This document shows, in pieces, positions 1-10,077 of a DNA stretch of 64,000 bases. Source of the stretch: Runella sp. MFBS21 (lineage in GTDB: Bacteria > Bacteroidota > Bacteroidia > Cytophagales > Spirosomataceae); the NCBI RefSeq assembly GCF_029433105.1, contig NZ_JARNTW010000001.1:496001-560000 (forward strand). Direction: 5' to 3'. The notes beneath the pieces are model-generated. The model was not told the DNA's origin. It saw nothing but the letters and a program-made list of their open reading frames with translations, and did no database searches. The position numbers and the translations under genes are program-made. Within the stretch, counting starts at the first letter, position 1, and every line of letters begins with the position of its first letter.

Positions 1-875
1 GAGACGCCCACTTAATGATTGATGAAAAGACCTCCCTTGAACCCACAGAACGTATCACTCCTATTTTCTTTGAAGATACAGACCTACTGTCGTCTCTGCC
101 GCAGTCGGTGGGAGAGGGTTCAAATGAAAGTGCCACTATTTTGCTCATTGAAGACAATACAGACTTGAGCTATTACATAGTAAATAAACTCAATAAAATG
201 GCGTCTATTTCGGCCTATACCAATGCAGAAGAAGGCTGGGAGGGGATTTTAGGGACAATTCCTGACTTGATTATTTGCGATGTGATGCTCCCCGGAATGG
301 ATGGTTTTGAACTTACTCATCGTGTCAAAGAAGATTTCCGAACTTCGCATATTCCTGTATTGCTGTTGACGGCCAAAAGCCAAATAGATGCCCAAATAGA
401 AGGTTCCAAAGCCGGTGCAGATGTGTACTTGACCAAGCCTTTCAATACGGTTCATCTTAGCGAAACCATCAAAACAATGCTTAACAATCGGGCCAAGGTT
501 CAACGGAGATTTGGGTCAGAATATGTTTTTACGAGTGATAACAAAGCCGAAAAACGTTTTCTGAACGAACTAACGGCTCGTATTGAATCGCACATTTCGG
601 ATGCGGCCTTTGGGGTCGAAAAATTGAGCACCGAAATGGGAATGTCTCGGGTACAACTTTACCGAAAAGTACAGGCATTATTACAAATGAATGTCAATGA
701 CTATATCACCGAAATAAGAATCAATAAGGCCAAAACGCTACTGCGCGAAACCAACAAAAGTATCGCAGAAATTGCTTATGAAACTGGCTTCAACTCACCT
801 GCTTATTTCACGACCCTCTTCCGCCAAAAACAAAATCAAACGCCCTCCGAATATCGAAAAGGAAATGGACTATGA
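1..875 (+). CDS. Hybrid two-component sensor, C-terminal part (receiver + AraC output), cut by window start
   Basis: Cytoplasmic end of a hybrid two-component regulator (HTCS) of the kind that controls polysaccharide-use loci. The reading frame stays open to base 1 with no stop, and the residues before the first Met (Asp-Ala-His-Leu) resemble the usual junction between an HTCS kinase domain and its receiver, so the ATG at 15 is probably internal. Counting from that Met: receiver at about 40-155 with phospho-acceptor D89 (ICDVMLPGMDG) and conserved K141 (TKPF); AraC-type double helix-turn-helix at about 185-283. By location just upstream of fructan genes on the same strand it most likely senses fructose or fructan products and activates them; that role is inferred from context. 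Sensor and kinase parts lie outside the window. Confidence 0.88.
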   Translation, partial: DAHLMIDEKTSLEPTERITPIFFEDTDLLSSLPQSVGEGSNESATILLIEDNTDLSYYIVNKLNKMASISAYTNAEEGWEGILGTIPDLIICDVMLPGMDGFELTHRVKEDFRTSHIPVLLLTAKSQIDAQIEGSKAGADVYLTKPFNTVHLSETIKTMLNNRAKVQRRFGSEYVFTSDNKAEKRFLNELTARIESHISDAAFGVEKLSTEMGMSRVQLYRKVQALLQMNVNDYITEIRINKAKTLLRETNKSIAEIAYETGFNSPAYFTTLFRQKQNQTPSEYRKGNGL

Positions 876-1081
876 TTTCAATGAAAGGAATGCGTTAGCT
901 GCCGTTTCTTAGCGTAATCATTAGGATAGAATCATGTACGATTTCTTAAAAACGATGTAACATTTTCTAAATACTTTTGTGGATATTTTTATTTAAAAGT
1001 CTGAAAGTCAATATTTTGTATATTTTTTTGAATTTATAAATATTTGAAAGAAAACCAAAATCTAATCTCCTAATACCCTTC

Positions 1082-1089
1082 TACTTTTG
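1082..1089 (+). promoter_or_regulatory. Candidate -7 box of the fructan operon
   Basis: TACTTTTG is an exact match to the Bacteroidota -7 consensus TAnnTTTG, about 62 bases before the permease ATG. No TTTG -33 element lies at the expected 19-22 base spacing, which would fit a promoter that needs an activator such as the upstream HTCS. A second match (TACTTTTG, 972-979) is further upstream. Confidence 0.35.
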
Positions 1090-1151
1090 ACTCATTCAAT
1101 CGCAGGGTTGACCATTGCGATGTAGAAACCAAACGCTAAATCTTTTATCGA

Positions 1152-2477
1152 ATGAGTCGTCAAAACAGTATCTTTTTTTGGTCTATCACGGCCGCGTTAG
1201 GTGGTTTTCTGTTCGGGTTTGATACCGCCGTAATTTCGGGAGTAGAACAAACACTCCAACAACTTTGGTCGCTTACTCCTTTCCAGCATGGCCTTACGGT
1301 ATCTATTGCGTTGATAGGGACCGTCATAGGCTCTTTTTTTGGGGGGATTCCCGCCGAGCGCCTTGGCCGTAAAAAGACCTTGTTTTGGATTGCAGTTTCT
1401 TATTTGCTTTCTGCTTTGGGCACCGCTTTGGCACATGAGTGGAGTTTGTTTTTAGTGTTTCGATTTTTGGGAGGCTTGGGGGTAGGTGCCTCTTCGGTAG
1501 CAGCTCCTATGTATATTACCGAAATCTCGCCTGCGCATTCGAGAGGTAAGATGGTAGCTCTTTTCCAGTTCAATGTGGTGTTTGGAATTCTGATTGCCTA
1601 TGTATCCAATTATTTTTTAAAAGATATACCTCAAGAGGCGTGGCGTTGGATGTTGGGTGTGCAGGCAATTCCGGCTTTGCTGTTTGTGATTACGGTTCTC
1701 AATATCCCCGAAAGTCCACGTTGGTTGGTATTGAAAAAGGGCAAGACTCAGGAGGCTTTGTCTATTCTTCAAATTATTGACCCCGCCACTGCCGAGCAAA
1801 CTTTGGTGCGTATTTCGGATGCTCAAAATGATACGATAGGTCGTACACCCAATTTGTTTTCGGGAAAATACAAAACCCCCGTTGTGTTGGCGGTACTGTT
1901 TGCGCTTTTCAATCAACTATCGGGCATCAATGCGATCATTTATTATGCGCCACGTATTTTTGAAATGACAGGCTTAGGCAAAGATTCGGCTTTATTGTCG
2001 TCGGCGGGAATTGGGCTTACAAACTTGATTTTTACGCTCTTAGCACTCAACGTAATCGACCGTTTTGGGCGCCGTAAGTTGATGCTGATTGGCTCTGTGG
2101 GGCTGATTATAACGTTGGGCTTGGTAGCGCGGGCTTTTTATGTCGAAGATTTTGGTATCACCGTACCCGTGTTGTTGTTTGTTTACATTGCTTTTTTTGC
2201 CTTCTCCCAAGGAGCAGTGATTTGGGTATTTATTTCAGAGATTTTCCCCAACGAAGTACGTGCCAACGGGCAAGCTTTGGGGAGTTTTACGCACTGGATT
2301 ATGGCCGCAATCGTGGCTTTTAGCTTTCCATCTATCGCTAGTTATTTAGGGGGAGGTCATACGTTTTTATTCTTCGCTGGTATGATGCTTCTTCAGTTGG
2401 TTTTTGTGTGGAAAATCATGCCCGAAACCAAGGGCTCTACGCTCGAAAAAATCCAGCCCACCGTTTTTGCTCATTAA
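1152..2477 (+). CDS. MFS sugar porter (probable fructose/H+ symporter)
   Basis: Inner-membrane permease of the sugar porter family (XylE/GalP type), 441 aa with about 12 hydrophobic segments. Visible family signatures: the loop 2-3 GRKK motif at 72-75, the RFLGG-VGAS stretch at 104-114, PESPRWL at 186-192, the sugar-binding NQLSGIN stretch at 254-260, and a C-terminal PETKG. It lies 79 bases before a fructokinase on the same strand, in front of SusC/SusD and a GH32 enzyme, so it most likely imports fructose released in the periplasm. Substrate is inferred from neighbours. Full length, no odd features. Confidence 0.9.
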   Translation: MSRQNSIFFWSITAALGGFLFGFDTAVISGVEQTLQQLWSLTPFQHGLTVSIALIGTVIGSFFGGIPAERLGRKKTLFWIAVSYLLSALGTALAHEWSLFLVFRFLGGLGVGASSVAAPMYITEISPAHSRGKMVALFQFNVVFGILIAYVSNYFLKDIPQEAWRWMLGVQAIPALLFVITVLNIPESPRWLVLKKGKTQEALSILQIIDPATAEQTLVRISDAQNDTIGRTPNLFSGKYKTPVVLAVLFALFNQLSGINAIIYYAPRIFEMTGLGKDSALLSSAGIGLTNLIFTLLALNVIDRFGRRKLMLIGSVGLIITLGLVARAFYVEDFGITVPVLLFVYIAFFAFSQGAVIWVFISEIFPNEVRANGQALGSFTHWIMAAIVAFSFPSIASYLGGGHTFLFFAGMMLLQLVFVWKIMPETKGSTLEKIQPTVFAH

Positions 2478-2556
2478 GCATTGCTCCGAATGTGCATTTA
2501 GATTTTTTAGATAATTGTCTCTGATTTACAATAAGTTATAAAACTGCCTCGCTAAT

Positions 2557-3447
2557 ATGGAAACCAATATTGTTTGTTTTGGAGAAATGCTTTGGGATGT
2601 ATTGCCTACTGGCAAACAACCTGGTGGTGCTCCCATGAATGTAGCCGTTCACCTCAAAAATTTAGGTCACAATCCCACGATGGTTAGCCGCATAGGGCGT
2701 GATGATTTGGGAGAGGAATTACTAGATTTTGTGAAGCAAAAAGGCCTATCGACTCATTTGATTCAGCAGGGTGAAACCCACCTCACTGGCGTAGTAAAAG
2801 CCAATGTGAGCGACAAAAATGAGGTCACCTACAAAATCGTCCATCCAGTAGCGTGGGATTATATCCAATCCAATGAGGCACTCGAAGCAGCGGTGGCTCA
2901 CTCGGATGTGCTAGTATACGGAAGTTTGGCCGCTCGTAGTGCGACAAGCGCCGAAACCCTCTTTCGTTTGCTAAAAAAAGCCTCTTTCAAAGTATTTGAT
3001 GTCAATCTGCGCGCTCCTTATTATGATTCCGAACTCATTAAAGCGTTGTTGATAGAAGCCAATATGGTCAAAATGAACCTTCAAGAGCTGGATGTTATAG
3101 CTACTTGGTATGGACTCGGAACCAACGAAGAGATGGCTGTGATACGTTTGGCAGAGCTTTTTGATATACAGACCATCTGCATCACTAAAGGCGAGAATGG
3201 TGCCTTGCTCTGGACAAAAGGTCAATTTTATCATAGCGCAGGATTTCAGGTAGAAGTAAAAGACACCATTGGAAGTGGTGACTCTTTTTTGGCAGCGCTA
3301 CTCACTTGTCTCTTACAAGGAAAAACCCCTACGGATAGTCTTCAATTTGCTTGTGCTATGGGGTCGTTGGTAGCTACTTATCGCGGCGCAACTCCCTATG
3401 TGACAGTTTCCGGAATTCAATCTTTTTTAACCCCCCATTTTACATAA
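2557..3447 (+). CDS. PfkB-family fructokinase
   Basis: Cytoplasmic ribokinase-family sugar kinase, 296 aa, predicted to phosphorylate fructose with ATP so that it enters glycolysis. The N-terminal substrate motif GGAPMNVA is at 23-30 and the C-terminal PfkB signature DTIGSGDSF at 236-244, with D242 the expected catalytic base. The usual GAGD is GSGD here, a common conservative variant. It follows the sugar permease and its stop is 35 bases before the SusC start, so the genes are probably one transcript. A second PfkB kinase lies at 10199-11131. Confidence 0.88.
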   Translation: METNIVCFGEMLWDVLPTGKQPGGAPMNVAVHLKNLGHNPTMVSRIGRDDLGEELLDFVKQKGLSTHLIQQGETHLTGVVKANVSDKNEVTYKIVHPVAWDYIQSNEALEAAVAHSDVLVYGSLAARSATSAETLFRLLKKASFKVFDVNLRAPYYDSELIKALLIEANMVKMNLQELDVIATWYGLGTNEEMAVIRLAELFDIQTICITKGENGALLWTKGQFYHSAGFQVEVKDTIGSGDSFLAALLTCLLQGKTPTDSLQFACAMGSLVATYRGATPYVTVSGIQSFLTPHFT

Positions 3448-3482
3448 TCTCCCATTTTATGAACACTAAAAATCTCTACCTT

Positions 3483-6400
3483 ATGAAGATGAAGAATTAT
3501 CTTCTGAGCATCGCAGTTTGGCTACTGTCGTTGCAAGTTGTCATGGCGCAGAGGGTCGTTACGGGGACCGTGACGGGCGAAGACAACAACGAACCCCTCG
3601 TAGGAGCAAGTATCCTGATTGCGGGTACTACTATCGGAACCACAGCCAACGGAGACGGGAAATTTTCGCTTTCGGTTCCCGACAATGCTACCACCTTGAA
3701 AGTGTCATTTATTGGTTATACCACCAAGGAAGTAGTCATTACTTCTACCAACAATGTCACTGTTAGTCTTGCGCCTGGTGGGGCTTTGGGCGAAGTAGTA
3801 GTGGTAGGTTATACCACTCAAAGAAAAGAAGATTTGACGGGCTCGGTAGCGGTAGTGGAGCTAAAACCTCTTAAAAACAATAGCTCTGGCAATCCTATGC
3901 AGGCATTGCAAGGGCGTGTGCCAGGGTTGTATATCGAAAGAGATGGCTCTCCCAATGGTTCCAATAGTCGTATTCTGATTCGCGGTGCCAATACCCTAGG
4001 AAACAACGACCCTCTGTATGTGATTGACGGGATTCCGACGGTGCGTCCAGAAGTTTTTCAAAATATGAATCCGGCCAATATCGAATCCATTCAGGTATTG
4101 AAAGATGCTTCGGCAGAGTCGATTTACGGGGCACGTGCTTCCAATGGGGTCATTATCGTAACCACCAAAAATGGAGGAAATACCAATGGGAAAATAGAAT
4201 TTCAATTCAATAGCAGTATTTCGGCTCAGTCCGAAAAAGCCATGCGTTTTAAAATGCTAAATGCCGTAGATAGAGGGAGGGCTTTGTGGCAAGCCTCGGT
4301 CAACGACGGACAAGACCCTGCGGCGGGCTATGGTGAAATCTATGATTTTGATTGGAATAAAAACTTTGCGAATCCTACTTTGAACAAAGTGACGCTAAAG
4401 CCTTTTGTGGGAGGTGATCCCAATACTCCTGTAGGAGATACCGATTGGCAAAATGTAATGTACAAAACGGGCATCGTGACTCGCAATGACCTCACGGCAT
4501 CTTATGGCAATAAAACCTCTTCTTTAGAAATCAATATCGGTCATCTCAAAAATACCGGAATGCTCCGTTTTACCAATTACGACCGTTTGAGTGGTAGTAT
4601 CAGTGCGATGACGAGAGCATTTAATGACAAAGTAAAATTTGGGGTCAATCTACGAATTGCAGACTCGAATGAGACCTTGACAGCTACTGATTTGGGAGGT
4701 GCTACTACTACTTCATTGGCTGTGACGTTGGCTCCTACAATTCCGGTATATCAAAAAGACGGTGTAACGTATGCAGGAGCTTCGGGAGCGGGCTATTCGG
4801 ATCGCAACAATCCCCTGCATATGCAAGACATCGCTAAGTGGAACAACGCCAGTCGATTGAGTTCTTTTGGAAATATTTTTGTAGAAGTAGAACTCCTCAA
4901 AAACCTATTCTTTAAATCTAACTTGGGTGCCGACGATGCTCGCTTTTTGAATAAAGTCATTACGCCCACTTTCTCGGAAGGAGCCTTCAATCGTACCACC
5001 AATAGCTTATTTTTTGACCAGAATCATTACTTAAGCACTACTTGGTCCAACACGCTCCGCTATAGCCTAGATTTGAACAGCAAAAATCATTTCAAATTTT
5101 TGGTAGGTACTGAATACATCAAAACCAATTTGGATTTTCAAACGACCAAAAAAGAAGGATTTGCTTTACAAACGGAAGCTTATTTTACGCTCAATGCCGG
5201 TACTGGCAACACCACCGTGACGGGCGGCTCTACAGGGCACCGATTGCTATCGCAGTTTGCCCGTGTCGATTATACTTTCAATGACAAATATTTAGCGGCG
5301 GTCACGGTTCGTCGCGATGGCTCTTCACGGTTTGGGGCCGACAATCGCTATGGAATATTTCCAGCCGCCTCTTTTGGGTGGAGAATCGACCAAGAAGGGT
5401 TTATGCAAAACAATACGTTGTTTTCGGAGTTGAAAGCCAGAATCGGAGTAGGGCGTGTGGGTAATCAACAAATTGGTGATTTGGCTCGTTTTGGATTGTT
5501 TGATACGCGTTATGGCACTACACAAGCGCAACTTGGAGGAGGTTTTTGGGAACAATACATGAATATCGGCACCGCCTATTCTTTGTCGGGGGCTAATTCC
5601 GGCACTTTACCTTCGGGATTTGTGCAGACGCAAGCTGCCAACTCAGCCCTAAAATGGGAAACTACCGACGAAATCAACGTAGGTACTGATTTCGCGATTT
5701 TGAACAACAAAATCTTTGGTTCGTTTGATTATTTTACTCGTCGTACTACTGGTATTTTGATTACGCCTCCTGTAGCTTCGGCTTTGGGCGAGGGGCAATC
5801 AAAAGCGGTAAATGGTGCTTCGAAGTCTAACAAAGGATGGGAGTTTGTGTTGGGCTATCGGGGAGCGGGATTTGGAGATTTGAAGTACAACATTGTAACC
5901 AATCTTACCCATTTTAGGGACAAAATCACGGAACTTCCCGAAAATGTACGTCCTGCCTATCCCGGAAACCTCGTAAATACCATCATTGGACATTCGCAGT
6001 TTGATATTTTTGGCTACAAAACCAATGGCCTCTTCCAATCACAATCGGAAGTAGATGCAGCCCCTGCACAGGTAGGTGCGGCACCAGGTAGAATTCGCTA
6101 CGTAGATATCAACAATGATAACAGAATCGATGACCTAGATCGCACATGGATAGGAACTACGCTACCGGCTCTTGAATATGGTGTAAGAATTGACATGAGC
6201 TACAAAAAGTTTGATTTATCAATCTTTGGCTCCGGAGTAGCGGGTAGAAAAGGGTTTGATGTTTATACCTTGTTTAATAATCTCATGAAAGGACGTGAGA
6301 ATGTGGGGCCGGGCGTATTTGATGCTTGGACTCCCCAAAATACCAATACCAGCGTTCCGGCTTTGACCCTCAAAGACAACAACAACGAAGGACGCACATC

Positions 6401-6626
6401 AGACTATTTTATTGTCAACACTTCGTATTTCAAGATGCGCAACATCCAGCTTGGCTATAATATTAATCCTAAAGGGGTATTTAGCCGTCTTCGGGTATTT
6501 GGGATGGCCGAAAATCTATTTTGGTTCAAAAGCAAAAGTTACTTAAGCCCTGACCCTGAGCGTATCGACCTTGGGCCAGTGCCGATTCCCAAAACTTTTA
6601 CCTTCGGTGTAAATGCGTCATTTTAA
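3483..6626 (+). CDS. SusC/RagA TonB-linked outer-membrane transporter (fructan locus)
   Basis: Large TonB-dependent porin that imports oligosaccharides across the outer membrane with its SusD lid. From the ATG at 3483 the protein has a 22-23 residue signal peptide ending in VVMAQ, a carboxypeptidase-regulatory-like domain (starting RVVTGTVTGEDNN), a TonB plug with the typical DPLYVIDGIPT and SIQVLKDASAESIYGARA motifs, and a C-terminal barrel ending in aromatic Phe. A start at 3459 (adding MNTKNLYL) is also possible; the frame extends further back into the kinase gene, but that reading lacks an N-terminal signal. SusD follows at once. Substrate (levan or inulin oligosaccharides) is inferred from the permease, kinase and GH32 neighbours. 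Confidence 0.93.
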   Translation: MKMKNYLLSIAVWLLSLQVVMAQRVVTGTVTGEDNNEPLVGASILIAGTTIGTTANGDGKFSLSVPDNATTLKVSFIGYTTKEVVITSTNNVTVSLAPGGALGEVVVVGYTTQRKEDLTGSVAVVELKPLKNNSSGNPMQALQGRVPGLYIERDGSPNGSNSRILIRGANTLGNNDPLYVIDGIPTVRPEVFQNMNPANIESIQVLKDASAESIYGARASNGVIIVTTKNGGNTNGKIEFQFNSSISAQSEKAMRFKMLNAVDRGRALWQASVNDGQDPAAGYGEIYDFDWNKNFANPTLNKVTLKPFVGGDPNTPVGDTDWQNVMYKTGIVTRNDLTASYGNKTSSLEINIGHLKNTGMLRFTNYDRLSGSISAMTRAFNDKVKFGVNLRIADSNETLTATDLGGATTTSLAVTLAPTIPVYQKDGVTYAGASGAGYSDRNNPLHMQDIAKWNNASRLSSFGNIFVEVELLKNLFFKSNLGADDARFLNKVITPTFSEGAFNRTTNSLFFDQNHYLSTTWSNTLRYSLDLNSKNHFKFLVGTEYIKTNLDFQTTKKEGFALQTEAYFTLNAGTGNTTVTGGSTGHRLLSQFARVDYTFNDKYLAAVTVRRDGSSRFGADNRYGIFPAASFGWRIDQEGFMQNNTLFSELKARIGVGRVGNQQIGDLARFGLFDTRYGTTQAQLGGGFWEQYMNIGTAYSLSGANSGTLPSGFVQTQAANSALKWETTDEINVGTDFAILNNKIFGSFDYFTRRTTGILITPPVASALGEGQSKAVNGASKSNKGWEFVLGYRGAGFGDLKYNIVTNLTHFRDKITELPENVRPAYPGNLVNTIIGHSQFDIFGYKTNGLFQSQSEVDAAPAQVGAAPGRIRYVDINNDNRIDDLDRTWIGTTLPALEYGVRIDMSYKKFDLSIFGSGVAGRKGFDVYTLFNNLMKGRENVGPGVFDAWTPQNTNTSVPALTLKDNNNEGRTSDYFIVNTSYFKMRNIQLGYNINPKGVFSRLRVFGMAENLFWFKSKSYLSPDPERIDLGPVPIPKTFTFGVNASF

Positions 6627-6646
6627 TGCCTCAAAATTTTCCAAAC

Positions 6647-8353
6647 ATGAAAAAGAACATATTCTCTACTATATTTATTTCGGGGGTTTTGGCTTTTAGC
6701 TCGTGCGAAAATGCCCTCGACTATACCCCAACAGGTGTACTTTCCTCTTCTGACCTTACTTCTCCTACCGCAATTGACGGTTTGGTGACAGCGGCTTATG
6801 CTGCTATCGGCAATGGCGATATGATAGGCCCTATCTACAGCATGTGGGCTTATGGTAGTGTACGCTCCGACGATAGCTACAAAGGCGGAGGAGGTACAGG
6901 AGATGTGGGTGAAGTAGATGCCCTTGAGCATTATAATTTGGTGACTCCTACCATGGGTTCTTTTGTGACGCGTACTTGGCAAAACCTTTTTAAGTCTATC
7001 TCTCGATGCAATGTAGCTTTGCGCGCCGTCAATACGCTCAATGAAACTACTTTTCCTAATAAGAAAATACGCTTGGCTGAGTTGAGATTTTTGAGAGCAC
7101 ACAGCTATTTTACTATGAAATTGCTCTACAAAAACATTCCAATCTTTGACGAAACTGCCACGGAGACAGATATTCTGAAAACCTCAAACAATCTTTCCAA
7201 TGAAGAATCATGGAATAAAATTGCCGCAGATTTTCAGTTTGCCATTGATAATCTGCCCACGAGCCAAACCGAAATCGGCAGAGCCAATAAATTGGCAGCG
7301 CAGGCGTATTTGGCAAAAGTAAGACTATACCAAGCTTACGAGCAAGACAATCAGCACAAAGTAATCAATATCAACAAAGGGAGATTGCAAGAAGTAATAA
7401 CCCTTACTCAAGCCGTGATTGCATCGGGCAAGTATAGTTTGAGCAAAGATATTGCTGATAACTTTTTGCCCGAAACCGAAAATGGCCCCGAATCGATTTT
7501 TGCCATTCAGTTTACCATCAATGACGGCACCACTGCTGGGCGAATGAGCTACGAAGATGGCCTTAATTACCCACACGGTGCCCCTCAATATGGCTGCTGT
7601 GGGTTTCATGCGGGAAGCCAAAACCTCGTCAATGCCTACACTACCAATGCAGATGGTTTGCCCAACTTTGACACCTTTAATGATAAACCTGCTGATCTAA
7701 CAACCCAGACCGTAGATACCCGACTCGACCATACCATCGGGATGGAGGGGCATGTCTATAAATACGACAACACAAGATTGTTTAGCAATAGCTGGGTACG
7801 CGACCCGGGAGTCTATGGAAATTTCCATACGATGCGCTTTCAGCAATTGGCTACGAGTGGGTCGTATTTCAAACTTGGGCCTTTTATGGGTACCGCCAAA
7901 AATTACGATATACTTCGCTATGATGATGTTTTGTTGATGCAAGCGGAAGCGTATATTCAGCTTGGACAGCCTGCCAATGCTCTTCCGCTTATCAATCAAA
8001 TTCGAGAAAGGGCGGCGGCGAGTACAGGGCGTCTCAAAAAACTTGATGGTACTTTTGCTTCTAAATACAACGTAAAGCCTTATACTGCTACGGGGTGGAC
8101 CCAAGATTTTGCTTTCAAAGCGCTTCAGTGGGAGCGGCGTTTGGAGTTTGCTACTGAAGGGGCGCGTTTCTTTGACTTGGTGCGCTGGGGAATCGCCGAG
8201 CAAACCCTCAATGCTTATATCGCCAAAGAAAAAATCAGTCGTACCTTTTTGGCTACTGCTAAGTTTACGGCAGGGCGTGATGAGTATTTGCCTATTCCTC
8301 AGGCCGAAATTACGTTTACCAACGGTTTGTATAAGCAAAATCCAGGGTATTAA
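6647..8353 (+). CDS. SusD/RagB-like glycan-binding lipoprotein (fructan locus)
   Basis: Surface lipoprotein, 568 aa, that forms the substrate-binding lid of the SusC transporter. The ATG at 6647 gives a lipoprotein signal with Cys at residue 20 (LAFSSC); an ATG at 6626 overlaps the SusC stop but adds a non-signal-like stretch. The body shows the SusD alpha-helical TPR-like pattern (SISRCNVALRAVN, AELRFLRAHSYF) and the C-terminal SusD signature (LQWERRLEFATEGARFFDLV, then YLPIPQAEI). Paired with the upstream SusC. Ligand inferred from context. Confidence 0.93.
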   Translation: MKKNIFSTIFISGVLAFSSCENALDYTPTGVLSSSDLTSPTAIDGLVTAAYAAIGNGDMIGPIYSMWAYGSVRSDDSYKGGGGTGDVGEVDALEHYNLVTPTMGSFVTRTWQNLFKSISRCNVALRAVNTLNETTFPNKKIRLAELRFLRAHSYFTMKLLYKNIPIFDETATETDILKTSNNLSNEESWNKIAADFQFAIDNLPTSQTEIGRANKLAAQAYLAKVRLYQAYEQDNQHKVININKGRLQEVITLTQAVIASGKYSLSKDIADNFLPETENGPESIFAIQFTINDGTTAGRMSYEDGLNYPHGAPQYGCCGFHAGSQNLVNAYTTNADGLPNFDTFNDKPADLTTQTVDTRLDHTIGMEGHVYKYDNTRLFSNSWVRDPGVYGNFHTMRFQQLATSGSYFKLGPFMGTAKNYDILRYDDVLLMQAEAYIQLGQPANALPLINQIRERAAASTGRLKKLDGTFASKYNVKPYTATGWTQDFAFKALQWERRLEFATEGARFFDLVRWGIAEQTLNAYIAKEKISRTFLATAKFTAGRDEYLPIPQAEITFTNGLYKQNPGY

Positions 8354-8377
8354 AACAAGCTCATAGCCCACTAAAAT

Positions 8378-8411
8378 GAATGGTCGCAGTTAAAATCGAC
8401 AGCGGCCATTC
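8378..8411 (+). terminator. Hairpin between susD and GH32 gene (terminator or attenuator)
   Basis: GAATGGTCGC and GCGGCCATTC form a 10-base stem with one wobble pair around a 13-base loop, followed by a weak T-rich run (TTATCTTTAT). It could lower read-through into the GH32 gene or protect the susCD message. Confidence 0.45.
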
Positions 8412-8447
8412 TTATCTTTATACATATCGAAATCAAGACACACACAC

Positions 8448-9950
8448 ATGAAAAAAAAATTAATCATAGGCGTATTTGTACTTAAGTCGATAGTTGGATT
8501 CGCCCAATCAAAATCCTATCCAGAGTATCGTCCCGTTTATCACTATACGTCTCCTAAAAACTGGGTAAATGACCCCAATGGCTTGGTGTATCTTGATGGC
8601 GAATATCATTTGTTTTATCAATACAATCCTTTTGGTAATAAATGGGGACACATGAGTTGGGGACATGCCGTGAGTCGTGACCTCAAAAATTGGGAAACAT
8701 TACCGCTCGCGTTGCCCGAATTTGATAATTCTGATGGTACCAAAACCATGATTTTTTCGGGTTGTGCTGTCATTGATAGCCTCAATACCTCTGGTTTTTT
8801 TGAGAAAGGTTTCAAGAAAGGAATGGTGGCGGTGTTTACATCGCATATTGAAGGTAAAGCCCAGCACCAAAGCCTTGCTTATAGCACCGACAAAGGCCGA
8901 ACTTGGAAATTTTATGACAAAAATCCCGTGCTAGATTTGGGGATGAAAGATTTCAGAGACCCCAATGTGATTTGGTATCCCGACAAAAAAGCGTGGATTA
9001 TGACCGTCGTAAAGCCGCTAGAGTATACCGCTCAGTTTTATGAATCTAAAGATTTGAAAAAATGGACATTGCTGAGTGAGTTTGGCAAACAAGGCGATAT
9101 GACCAAAATATGGGAGTGTCCATCGCTTACCAAAGTACCAGTAGAAGGTAGCAAAGAATCAAAATGGGTATTGATGATTTCGAGTGGGCATCGACAAAAA
9201 AACTATTTAGCGATGCAGTATTTTGTAGGAGATTTTGATGGGAAAACGTTTACTCCCCAAAAACAAAAAGATATTCTGTATGTAGATGAAGGCAAGGATT
9301 TTTATGCGGCGATTCCATTTTATAACCTTCCTAAGTCGCACAAACCCATGATGATTGGATGGGTGAATGATTGGGAATATGCAGGCGATATTCCGACAGG
9401 AGATGTATGGCGCGGGGCGTTTTCGGTGGCGCGTGAGATGTCTCTCAAAAAAACATCTGATGGGCTTCGACTGATTCAACAGCCTGCAAAACAGCTGAAA
9501 AGTAATCAAAAAGAGGTATTTAGTATTAAAAATAAAGCCATAACCGATTCTTACGTTTTACCCTTTAAAGGTGATGTGTTTGATTTGAATGTAGAACTTG
9601 ATTTTGGGCAAGCAAAAAGCCTAGCTTTGAATGTATTAGAAAGCGAAGGCGAGGCTACCACGGTGCGTTATGAGGTAGCTACTCAAGAGCTATCACTGGA
9701 TCGAACACGGTCTGGACAAGTCGATTTTCACCCACGGTTTTCGAGTATTGAGCGTATCAAAGTACCCTTGAAAGAGGGTAAGCTTAAATTGAGAATATTG
9801 GCCGATAAATCTATTCTCGAAATCTTTGTTCAAGACGGCGAACAAGTTCTTACAGAGTGGGTATTTCCGACCAAGCATGAGGGCGGTATCAGGTTTACTA
9901 CCCAAGGCGGGAGAGCTCAAATCAAAAACTTGTGGGTAGGTGGGTTTTAG
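8448..9950 (+). CDS. GH32 fructan hydrolase (levanase/inulinase/sucrase type), exported
   Basis: Glycoside hydrolase family 32 enzyme that releases fructose from fructans or sucrose. Signal peptide of about 20 residues ending GFAQ, with no lipobox Cys, so periplasmic or secreted. All three catalytic motifs are present: WVNDPNG with nucleophile D42, FRDPN with transition-state stabiliser D171, and WECPS with acid/base E223. An N-terminal five-bladed propeller is followed by a C-terminal beta-sandwich (from about 350) as usual; 500 aa is a normal length. It completes the fructan locus. Whether it prefers beta-2,1 or beta-2,6 links, or acts exo or endo, cannot be read from the sequence. Confidence 0.95.
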   Translation: MKKKLIIGVFVLKSIVGFAQSKSYPEYRPVYHYTSPKNWVNDPNGLVYLDGEYHLFYQYNPFGNKWGHMSWGHAVSRDLKNWETLPLALPEFDNSDGTKTMIFSGCAVIDSLNTSGFFEKGFKKGMVAVFTSHIEGKAQHQSLAYSTDKGRTWKFYDKNPVLDLGMKDFRDPNVIWYPDKKAWIMTVVKPLEYTAQFYESKDLKKWTLLSEFGKQGDMTKIWECPSLTKVPVEGSKESKWVLMISSGHRQKNYLAMQYFVGDFDGKTFTPQKQKDILYVDEGKDFYAAIPFYNLPKSHKPMMIGWVNDWEYAGDIPTGDVWRGAFSVAREMSLKKTSDGLRLIQQPAKQLKSNQKEVFSIKNKAITDSYVLPFKGDVFDLNVELDFGQAKSLALNVLESEGEATTVRYEVATQELSLDRTRSGQVDFHPRFSSIERIKVPLKEGKLKLRILADKSILEIFVQDGEQVLTEWVFPTKHEGGIRFTTQGGRAQIKNLWVGGF

Positions 9951-9966
9951 GACACTTAATAAGCTT

Positions 9967-10077
9967 AGACTTCTCCGAAGTCTTTGGTGTAAGGGAAAAC
10001 CTCATGCTACAAAGATTAAGCTTCTTCGAAGCTATTCTTTCAAGGTAACATTTTTATTATGCCTCGGAGAAACACAA
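9967..10077. repeat. REP-like palindrome cluster after the GH32 gene
   Basis: Three related elements in the 248-base gap after the GH32 gene: AGACTTC-TCC-GAAGTCT (9967-9983, 7-base perfect stem), AGCTTC-TTC-GAAGCT (10019-10033, 6-base stem), and a 20-mer at 10058-10077 that matches 18 of 20 bases of the element at 38904-38923. All use a CTTC/GAAG stem with a three-base loop. The rest of the gap has no convincing gene. Confidence 0.55.
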
